DNA of 64,000 nucleotides, from contig NZ_RBKX01000001.1 in NCBI RefSeq assembly GCF_003634615.1, positions 2,728,001 through 2,792,000 on the forward strand, written 5' to 3'. The translations under genes were made by a program, and so were the position numbers. The notes beneath the pieces are model-generated. The model was not told the DNA's origin. It did not search any database and saw nothing but the letters and a program-made list of their open reading frames with translations. Shown piece by piece: positions 27,533 through 33,242 of the stretch (its first letter is position 1; every line of letters starts with the position of its first letter). The DNA comes from Flavobacterium sp. 102. Lineage in GTDB: Bacteria > Bacteroidota > Bacteroidia > Flavobacteriales > Flavobacteriaceae.

Positions 27533-27934
27533 ATGATCAACAGTAAATCAGACGTTCAGCCGGAAAAAAAGAAAAGCAAAAGCGGCCTTATCATTACGCT
27601 AAGTATTTTAGGCGTAATGGCAATTGCGATGACATTTGGTGCGCTTTATTACAATTATAGAAAAGATAAAGAAAAAACGTATATTAGTAATCCAAAAGTA
27701 GGCGATGTTTATGAAATAGAAATGCGCTCCGGTAATTTCAGTACCGCTAAAGTGCTACAGGTTACCCAAGACAGCGTTTATACGACGGAGAATAATTTGG
27801 AAACCGACCAACTAAAAGGGATCAGTGAAATTGACATCGATCGGAATTATGGTATTTTGAAAAATGCCCACAGCCGAAAAGAGATTGAACGATTATTTAT
27901 GCAAGATACTATTTTTGCTATTAACAGAAACTAA
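27533..27934 (+). CDS. Single-pass membrane protein of unknown function
   Basis: 133 residues between ddl and coaD. A lysine-rich start is followed by one membrane helix (GLIITLSILGVMAIAMTFGALYY) and a soluble domain (VGDVYEIEMRSGNFSTAKVLQVTQDSVYTTENN). This domain looks like a small beta-rich extracytoplasmic module. Its stop overlaps the coaD start (TAATG), so it is co-translated. I do not recognise the family. Confidence 0.7.
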   Translation: MINSKSDVQPEKKKSKSGLIITLSILGVMAIAMTFGALYYNYRKDKEKTYISNPKVGDVYEIEMRSGNFSTAKVLQVTQDSVYTTENNLETDQLKGISEIDIDRNYGILKNAHSRKEIERLFMQDTIFAINRN

Positions 27935-28392
27935 TGAAAAAAGCAGTTTTCCCAGGTTCATTTGACCCTATCACTTTAGGTCATTATGATATTATCAAAA
28001 GAGGTGTTTCTCTTTTCGATGAAGTGGTTGTAGCCATTGGTATCAATGCCGAAAAAAAATACATGTTCTCTTTGGAAGAGCGCAAAAAGTTTATCGAAGA
28101 AGCTTTTAAAGACAATCCTAAAGTTTCCGTGATTACTTATGAAGGCTTAACCATTGATTTATGCCGAAAATTGGACGCTCAATTTATCCTACGCGGTTTA
28201 AGAAATCCGGCCGATTTTGAATTCGAAAAAGCCATTGCACACACCAATAGAAAATTGTCCAAAATAGAAACGGTATTTCTTTTAACGGCTTCTAACACTT
28301 CCTACATTTCCTCAAGCATCGTTCGGGATGTGATTAGAAATGGTGGTGATTATACGGTTTTGGTACCGGAAAGTGTTGTTGTGAAAAAGTAA
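27934..28392 (+). CDS. coaD: Phosphopantetheine adenylyltransferase
   Basis: Fourth step of coenzyme A synthesis. 152 residues, normal length. The nucleotidyltransferase motif is GSFDPITLGHYDIIKRG (T/HxGH), with FILRGLRNPADFEFE and SSSIVRDV near the end. The last codons (ESVVVKK, stop) and the following 95 bp are repeated at 29608-29729 behind an HTH gene, so the 3' end of coaD has been duplicated by an insertion; the enzyme itself looks intact. Confidence 0.97.
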   Translation: MKKAVFPGSFDPITLGHYDIIKRGVSLFDEVVVAIGINAEKKYMFSLEERKKFIEEAFKDNPKVSVITYEGLTIDLCRKLDAQFILRGLRNPADFEFEKAIAHTNRKLSKIETVFLLTASNTSYISSSIVRDVIRNGGDYTVLVPESVVVKK

Positions 28393-28486
28393 AACACAGA
28401 TTACACAAATTAGCACACCCGAGCAAAGCGAATAGACGAAGTAAATTAATCTGTGGAAATCCGTAAAATCTGTGTTATCTGTGTCC
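28367..28486 (+). repeat. Left copy of a direct repeat spanning the coaD 3' end and a palindromic intergenic repeat
   Basis: Begins CGGAAAGTGTTGTTGTGAAA (coaD codons) and continues through ACAGATTACACAAATTAGCA to ATCTGTGTTATCTGTGTCC. It matches 29608-29729, with about 90 bp nearly identical. The noncoding part is itself palindromic (ACAGATTACACAAATT against AATTTGTGTAATCTGT in the right copy). Confidence 0.8.
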
Positions 28487-28505
28487 AATTTATTTAGCTG
28501 GCTTT

Positions 28506-28552
28506 GAAAAAATGACCGCAGATTCGCAGTAGTTACAAACGGCTGTTAGAGG
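28506..28552 (-). other. attC-like left arm behind the 88-residue membrane protein gene
   Basis: On the minus strand the sequence reads CCTCTAAC-AGCCGTTTGTAAC-TACTGCG. This aligns with the arms at 58868-58896, 59585-59613 and 60838-60866 (RYYTAAC-AGCNGTTTGTAACAATTGCG). It sits just downstream of the 28595-28861 gene, as an integron attC would. The right arm is not recognisable. Confidence 0.5.
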
Positions 28553-28594
28553 TAGTTTTTTTGCTTCGAAAAAATTACATCCTTTAAAAAACTT

Positions 28595-28861
28595 TCAATT
28601 TTTTTTCCTGATCAACAATCTAACCAGCCTAATTAACACGTAGCAAAATAACAGCATAAACAGCATCGAACCTGTTGAAAGTATTTTATCATTATTGTAC
28701 ACCATATGACCAACCCAACTGTATTTTCCATTTGCTGGTTTTCTTAGAGAAAGCTCATATGAATTTGAAAATAAAAACCAAAAAAAAGCAATCATTATGA
28801 TTGTAAAAATCATGTAGAGTATAATTTTTTTGCGATTGTATTTAAGTTCTATTTTATCCAT
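28595..28861 (-). CDS. Small two-helix membrane protein, hypothetical (STM3941-like N-terminus?)
   Basis: 88 residues with two membrane helices: IILYMIFTIIMIAFFWFLF near the N-terminus and MLFMLLFCYVLIRLVRLLI at the end, joined by a hydrophilic loop. The N-terminal pattern (IELKYNRKKIILY) resembles the start of STM3941-family proteins, but the soluble domain of that family is missing, so it could be truncated. It is the only gene on the minus strand in the coaD insertion and has an attC-like arm after its stop and GTTAGTTAGC (28888-28879) before its start, as a cassette would. Confidence 0.5.
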   Translation of the reverse strand: MDKIELKYNRKKIILYMIFTIIMIAFFWFLFSNSYELSLRKPANGKYSWVGHMVYNNDKILSTGSMLFMLLFCYVLIRLVRLLIRKKN

Positions 28862-29004
28862 ACGTTGTGAAAATTACCGCTAACTAACCAATAAGTATGA
28901 TAAAAAATCACAGTCATAAAACCTGATTGTCGGTATCTCTTTCAAATCTACCCATTTTCCCACAATAAACAATTCCATCCAAAAAAATATTGCTGACAAA
29001 AAAC

Positions 29005-29057
29005 TGTGGCAAAATTTCTCCAAATTAAAAAATGCCACAAAAAGTGTGGCAAAATTT
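29005..29057 (+). promoter_or_regulatory. Putative operator: two TGTGGCAAAATTT direct repeats and an inverted TGCCACA
   Basis: TGTGGCAAAATTT occurs at 29005-29017 and 29045-29057. TGCCACA (29033-29039) pairs with TGTGGCA (29045-29051) across a 5-nt loop. The cluster ends 33 nt before the HTH gene and may be its autoregulatory site or an RNA hairpin. Confidence 0.45.
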
Positions 29058-29090
29058 TTGTTGTGACCAATTTGACACAAAATAAAAGTG

Positions 29091-29633
29091 ATGGAAAAAA
29101 GGGAAACCATTAGTATACTGTTAGGTGCAAGCCAATTGGAAATGGCAACTTTGCTCAAAATTACCCGCAGTCAGTGGTCCATGTATGAATTGGGAAAAAG
29201 GAGTTTGCCTTTAGCTGCTGCCCAACAACTCAGCGAAATATTAGCACAGGTACAACCGCAAAAAAGGGCCAAAAAACAAGTGCCTACCGCAGAACAACAA
29301 GCACAAAAGAAACAAACATTGGAAGCTTTGCTTCGCGAAAACGAATACCAACAACTGGTGGTGGAAAGAAAAATAGCCGGTATACAAAAGAAACAAGTCG
29401 CTGCGGTTGCTGCTTTGCAATTACTAGGCTATCTTGCAGACACGGATAAAAAAACAACGCCTCCTCACCTATTGCAAAGTATGGAAACCAAAGCCAAAAG
29501 AAAAGCGGCTGAAAACAGCGATGCAGTTTTGATTACGCATCAAATAAAACAAGAACTGCTAAAATATGAAGCGGAATTGCTAAAGAATGCCATAACTAGC
29601 TTGGTTTCGGAAAGTGTTGTTGTGAAAAAATAA
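29091..29633 (+). CDS. HTH-domain protein whose C-terminus is fused to a duplicated coaD tail
   Basis: 180 residues from the ATG at 29091 (a GTG directly before it is in frame). Residues 5-50 (LLGASQLEMATLLKITRSQW...YELGKRSLP) form an XRE-like helix-turn-helix. The rest is helical and rich in K, Q and A (coiled-coil-like). The last residues, SESVVVKK, are encoded by the same 22 bases that end coaD, so the original C-terminus was probably replaced when the repeat arose. It may be a regulator of its own element; the target is unknown. Confidence 0.7.
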   Translation: MEKRETISILLGASQLEMATLLKITRSQWSMYELGKRSLPLAAAQQLSEILAQVQPQKRAKKQVPTAEQQAQKKQTLEALLRENEYQQLVVERKIAGIQKKQVAAVAALQLLGYLADTDKKTTPPHLLQSMETKAKRKAAENSDAVLITHQIKQELLKYEAELLKNAITSLVSESVVVKK

Positions 29634-29729
29634 AAAAAACAGATTACACAAATTAGCACACCCGAGCAAAGCGAATAGACGAAGTAAATTAATCTGTGGA
29701 AATTTGTGTAATCTGTATTGTCTGTGGCC
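29608..29729 (+). repeat. Right copy of the coaD 3'-end direct repeat
   Basis: Starts CGGAAAGTGTTGTTGTGAAA and continues AACAGATTACACAAATTAGC to TGTAATCTGTATTGTCTGTGG, parallel to 28367-28486. The noncoding part forms a perfect 16-bp stem (ACAGATTACACAAATT/AATTTGTGTAATCTGT). Confidence 0.8.
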
Positions 29730-29762
29730 TATTAATTTGCGTGTTCTCTATGCGAAAGAAGT

Positions 29763-31127
29763 TTAATACTTCTCGCTTTTAGCGTCTTCCTCTTTCTTAA
29801 CTACCTTGCGCGCCACTTCAATCTTAAACTTCTTCCCTTTCATTTTTTCATCACGAATATTGGAAAGCAAATCTTTAACTTTATTGAACCTCACTGCGGC
29901 AAATGAGATAAAGTCTTTCACTTCTATCAAACCTAAATCACCTTTTTCCAATTTCCCTTTTTGGGAAAAGAAACCCACGATGTCAATTTTGTTCAGTTTG
30001 TTTTTCTTGCCACCGCTGATGTAAATTGTTTGGAATTCTGGTGGTTTTGGTAAAGTGGTAGCATTGTCGACTCTTAAAATCGGCATTCCATAATCGATAT
30101 AATCCAACTTTTTTTCGCTTTCATGAATGATTAAATAAGCCGTTCCGGTAGCCAACATACGCGCGGTTCTACCGTTTCTATGGGTAAATTCGTCTTCTTT
30201 GGAAGGTAAATGATAATGAATAACGTGTTTCATTTCGGGGATATCTAAACCTCGCGCGGCCAAATCTGTGGTAACTAAATAAGACACACTACCATTTCTG
30301 AATTGAATCAATGCGCGTTCTCTTTCATCTTGATCCATTCCGCCGTGATAATAGGTGGCGTAAATTCCTTTTTCGTTTAAAGCATCGCTGATGCGTTCGG
30401 CCGCATCACGATGATTACAGAAAATCAAAGCCGACTGCGATTTTAAAGAACAAATCAAATTGAACAAACTGCCAATCTTGTCTTTCTCTTTCGAAACCAC
30501 CATTTTCATCGAAAGATTAACTTTCTCTTCTTCAGATGGAATAAAATCTAAAACGGTTGGGTGAACTACTTTCGTATACTTAGGAATTTCAATACCAGAA
30601 GTGGCTGAAACCAATACGCGTTTGTTCAATTTTGATAACCGACTGATAATAAAAGACATTTGCTCATGAAAACCCAATTGCAATGATTTGTCAAACTCGT
30701 CTAAAACCAAAGTCTGAATTCGATCCACTTTAAAAGTGCCTCTGTCAATATGATCGGCAATTCGTCCCGGAGTTCCAATTAAAACCGCGGGTGGATTCGA
30801 TAAATTTTTGATTTCGGTTTCGATGGAATGACCGCCGTAACACACATTGACTTTATAAGCCGTGCCCATCTTTTTCCAAACTTGCTCAATCTGCAATCCT
30901 AATTCACGTGAAGGCACTAAAATCAAGCATTGCACGCCTGCGACTTGCTCGTCTAACAATTCGAAAATTGGCAATAAAAAAGCGAGTGTTTTACCGGAAC
31001 CTGTTGGCGAAAGCAATAAAACATCGCGGTCGCTTACAATGGTTTCTTGGGCAGCAAGTTGCATTTCATTTAAGCTGTCAATGCCTAAATTCAAAAGTAT
31101 ATTATTGGAATGATGGTGATTTGTCAT
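29763..31127 (-). CDS. DEAD-box RNA helicase, DbpA/CsdA-like
   Basis: ATP-dependent RNA helicase of 454 residues, probably in ribosome assembly or cold adaptation. Motif I is GSGKT (43-47). Motif II reads D143-E-F-D instead of DEAD. Motif III is SAT (174-176), and motif VI is HRNGRTAR. The two RecA domains are followed by a C-terminal RNA-binding domain (IYISGGKKNKLNKIDIVGFF...GLIEVKDFISFAAV), like that of DbpA, which binds hairpin 92 of 23S rRNA. DEFD rather than DEAD is a conservative change I regard as normal for this clade. Transcribed alone. Confidence 0.92.
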   Translation of the reverse strand: MTNHHHSNNILLNLGIDSLNEMQLAAQETIVSDRDVLLLSPTGSGKTLAFLLPIFELLDEQVAGVQCLILVPSRELGLQIEQVWKKMGTAYKVNVCYGGHSIETEIKNLSNPPAVLIGTPGRIADHIDRGTFKVDRIQTLVLDEFDKSLQLGFHEQMSFIISRLSKLNKRVLVSATSGIEIPKYTKVVHPTVLDFIPSEEEKVNLSMKMVVSKEKDKIGSLFNLICSLKSQSALIFCNHRDAAERISDALNEKGIYATYYHGGMDQDERERALIQFRNGSVSYLVTTDLAARGLDIPEMKHVIHYHLPSKEDEFTHRNGRTARMLATGTAYLIIHESEKKLDYIDYGMPILRVDNATTLPKPPEFQTIYISGGKKNKLNKIDIVGFFSQKGKLEKGDLGLIEVKDFISFAAVRFNKVKDLLSNIRDEKMKGKKFKIEVARKVVKKEEDAKSEKY

Positions 31128-31145
31128 TCGGCAAAGGTAACAATA

Positions 31146-31298
31146 AGTGGTCAGTGTTCAGTATTTAGTGATCAGTTAAAAGTACTGACTGATTACTGAA
31201 TACTATTTCAAAACTTCTTTTATTCAAATAATGTTAAGAACTCAAGGTTTTTAGCAATCAGCAAAAAACTGACCACTGACCACTGAATACTAAACACT
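31146..31298. repeat. Palindromic AGTGGTCAGT-type intergenic repeat
   Basis: Left arm AGTGGTCAGTGTTCAGTATT... (31146-31177) and right arm ...CTGACCACTGACCACTGAAT (31266-31298) are imperfect inverted repeats. Each is built from CAGT(G/A)(G/T)T units. The right arm touches the stop of the Nudix gene. There is no gene in this gap. Confidence 0.6.
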
Positions 31299-31899
31299 AC
31301 TTCAATAGCTTCTCTTCCTCAAACAACAACTTAATATTCTCATACGAATTCTTCAGTGCTTCTTTGATCTGCTCCGGATTGAGCCAAGCGACTTTTTCGA
31401 TGCCTTCATTAGCCTGTGGTTTTGGCGTTCCTTCGAAGTTGGTGCGCATTTCGAACCAATGCGTAATTTTTAGTTTGTATTTACCATTACGTTTGAAAAC
31501 GTGATACGTTTTTTGGAGTTTGTGGCTAATTTTTAAATTAGTGACTCCGGTTTCTTCTTCGACTTCGCGGGTTGCAGTATCTTCAATTTCTTCGCCTTTT
31601 TCGATTCCACCCTTGGGCAAATCCCATTTTCCGTTTCTAAAAATGAACAAAACGTCTCCGGCTTTGTTGTAAACCAATCCGCCACCGGCTTTACAAACCG
31701 GAATTTTTTCTTTCACTTTTTTGAGTATCGCCTTTTCATCAGGATAATACAAATAAGCTTTCTGAATTTTGTTCTGGAACATTTTGATGATGACTTGCTC
31801 AATATCAACACTTTCCAATAAGAACAATTGAAAATCGGTTTCTTTGGCGACTTCGTTGGTTAAAAAAAGTGGTTTATCGTTGACAAAAACTTTATACAT
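31297..31899 (-). CDS. Nudix hydrolase
   Basis: Hydrolyses a nucleoside-diphosphate-linked substrate. 200 residues from the ATG at 31899; an upstream in-frame Met would reach into pyrE and is rejected. The Nudix box is complete: GGIEKGEEIEDTATREVEEE-TG. A roughly 65-residue N-terminal extension (MYKVFVNDKPLFLTNE) is usual for Bacteroidota members of this group. The start lies only 7 bp from the divergent pyrE start. The substrate is unknown. Confidence 0.9.
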   Translation of the reverse strand: MYKVFVNDKPLFLTNEVAKETDFQLFLLESVDIEQVIIKMFQNKIQKAYLYYPDEKAILKKVKEKIPVCKAGGGLVYNKAGDVLFIFRNGKWDLPKGGIEKGEEIEDTATREVEEETGVTNLKISHKLQKTYHVFKRNGKYKLKITHWFEMRTNFEGTPKPQANEGIEKVAWLNPEQIKEALKNSYENIKLLFEEEKLLK

Positions 31900-31902
31900 T
31901 TG
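31895..31902 (+). promoter_or_regulatory. -7 box TACATTTG placed to give a leaderless pyrE transcript
   Basis: TACATTTG fits TAnnTTTG and ends 4 nt before the pyrE ATG, so transcription would start at or next to the initiation codon. It overlaps the start codon of the divergent Nudix gene. Confidence 0.45.
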
Positions 31903-31906
31903 TATT

Positions 31907-32548
31907 ATGATTTTTAATAAAGACACAGCCGAAAAAACAGCCGAATTGCTTTTACAAATAAATGCAATTAAATTGAATCCTAAAAATCCTTTTACATGGG
32001 CTTCAGGATGGCACTCTCCTATTTACTGCGACAACCGATTAATCCTATCGTTCCCGGCGATAAGAAATTTTGTGCGCGAGGAATTTTCTAAGCATATTGA
32101 GAAAGAATTTGGTAAACCCGACGTCATTGCCGGAGTAGCCACCGGAGCCATAGGTATCGGGATGCTCGTAGCCGAATACATGGGATTGCCTTTTGTATAC
32201 GTTCGCCCGGAACCTAAAAAACACGGTAGACAAAACCAAGTAGAAGGCTTTCTGCAAAGCGGTCAGAACGTAGTTGTTGTGGAAGATTTAATCAGCACAG
32301 GAAACAGCAGTTTGTTGGCTGTAGAAGCTTTAAAAGAAGCCGGTGCACACGTAAAAGGTATGGTGGCCATCTTCACTTATGGTTTTGATGTAGCGGTAGA
32401 AAATTTCAAAAATGCCAACGTTGAGTTAAATACCTTAGCCGATTACGAACATTTATTACATTTGGCCGTTGCCAAAAATTATATCACTGAAAAAGAATTA
32501 TCCACTTTACAAGAATGGCGTAAGAATCCGTCGACTTGGAATGTGTAA
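31907..32548 (+). CDS. pyrE: Orotate phosphoribosyltransferase
   Basis: Makes OMP from orotate and PRPP in pyrimidine synthesis. 213 residues from the ATG at 31907 (MIFNKDTAEKTAELLLQINA). A longer frame opens upstream, but its extra residues are antisense to the Nudix gene. The PRPP-binding motif is VVVEDLISTGNSSL, with KKHGRQNQVEG as the catalytic loop and GVATGAIGIG. The gene is followed by a SRPBCC gene in the same direction. Confidence 0.96.
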   Translation: MIFNKDTAEKTAELLLQINAIKLNPKNPFTWASGWHSPIYCDNRLILSFPAIRNFVREEFSKHIEKEFGKPDVIAGVATGAIGIGMLVAEYMGLPFVYVRPEPKKHGRQNQVEGFLQSGQNVVVVEDLISTGNSSLLAVEALKEAGAHVKGMVAIFTYGFDVAVENFKNANVELNTLADYEHLLHLAVAKNYITEKELSTLQEWRKNPSTWNV

Positions 32549-32642
32549 ATTTGATAATAGATAATAGACGTTTAGAAAATAGACTTTTCATTTTTTTCTC
32601 TAGGCCTATTATCTCTCATCTTTCAAAATAAAACAAAAAAAT

Positions 32643-33035
32643 ATGAATTTAGAGAGCCCAAAAGTTACGGTAGAAAAATCAGCCGAATATTTATTCAACG
32701 CTTTATCGGATGTGAAAAACTTCGAGAAACTAATGCCGGAAAACATTGCTAAGTTTGAAGTATTGGGTGACGATATTTTCAATTTTGGTTTAAAAGGCAT
32801 GCCCGAAATCAAATTGAGATTAAAAGAAGGCGTGCCGCATTCTAAAGTAAATCTTGCCGCAGCCAGCGACAAATTACCATTTACTTTAACGGCCAATCTT
32901 GATAGCATTTCGGAAACTTCAACAGGCGTTCAATTGCATTTTGAAGGCGATTTCAATCCCATGATGGCGATGATGATTAAAGGTCCGATTTCAAAGTTTA
33001 TTGAGACTTTGGCGGAGAATATGCATAAGTTGTAA
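32643..33035 (+). CDS. SRPBCC (START-like) fold protein
   Basis: 130 residues beginning MNLESPKVTVEKSAEYLFNA. The pattern of an N-terminal strand, a helix (LFNALSDVKNFEKLMP) and a final long helix (ISKFIETLAENMHKL) is that of polyketide-cyclase/SRPBCC proteins that enclose a hydrophobic ligand. It follows pyrE, with 94 bp of AT-rich sequence containing ATAATAGATAATAGAC. No catalytic residues can be named. Confidence 0.8.
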   Translation: MNLESPKVTVEKSAEYLFNALSDVKNFEKLMPENIAKFEVLGDDIFNFGLKGMPEIKLRLKEGVPHSKVNLAAASDKLPFTLTANLDSISETSTGVQLHFEGDFNPMMAMMIKGPISKFIETLAENMHKL

Positions 33036-33059
33036 AAAATTACGAATAACCAAATAATA

Positions 33060-33089
33060 AAAAAAGCTACTGAAAAGTAGCTTTTTTTT
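33060..33089 (+). terminator. Terminator after the SRPBCC gene
   Basis: AAAAGCTACT-GAAA-AGTAGCTTTT stem with a following T-run. Confidence 0.9.
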
Positions 33090-33096
33090 GTGTTCT

Positions 33097-33127
33097 GTCA
33101 TTTCGACCAAAGGGAGAAATCACAATT
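33097..33127. repeat. Fragment of the Bacteroidota GTCATTTCGACC...GGGAGAAATC repeat
   Basis: GTCATTTCGACCAAAGGGAG followed by AAATCACAAT matches a dispersed intergenic repeat I know from many Bacteroidota genomes; here only one arm is present. Confidence 0.5.
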
Positions 33128-33137
33128 CCTGAGAAAA

Positions 33138-33191
33138 TTATTTAACTGTCGTTAATCTTTTATCCACAACACGTTCCATATAATCTTGTAC
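33138..33191 (-). pseudogene. Remnant 3' end of a second LTA-synthase-like gene
   Basis: Read on the minus strand these 54 bases encode VQDYMERVVDKRLTTVK and a stop, identical to the last residues of the intact gene at 33243-35168. The DNA differs at 8 positions, all synonymous, so it is not a recent copy of the neighbour. It is best read as the surviving tail of a diverged allele or paralogue. Confidence 0.75.
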
Positions 33192-33208
33192 ATTTGATAT
33201 TAAGAGGA

Positions 33209-33227
33209 GAATGTCCGGTGGACATTC
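33209..33227. repeat. Perfect hairpin GAATGTCC-GGT-GGACATTC
   Basis: An 8-bp perfect stem with a 3-nt loop lies between the tail remnant and the intact gene, possibly a terminator-like or recombination-associated element; there is no T-run. Confidence 0.5.
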
Positions 33228-33242
33228 GGCATTTCTTGTTTG

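Noticed and set aside
28393..29760. Classical insertion sequence behind coaD
   Set aside because: No transposase frame and no terminal inverted repeats bounding the insert; the flanking repeats are direct, include coding bases of coaD and are much longer than IS target duplications.
30686..30703. DEFD instead of DEAD in the helicase as a possible loss of function
   Set aside because: Motif II keeps the essential D-E pair and the final D; all other helicase motifs are intact, so the change is read as a clade variant.
31844..31906. Longer pyrE frame starting with MATSLVKKSGLSL
   Set aside because: These codons are antisense to the Nudix gene's first residues and are not part of orotate phosphoribosyltransferase; the ATG at 31907 gives the normal N-terminus.
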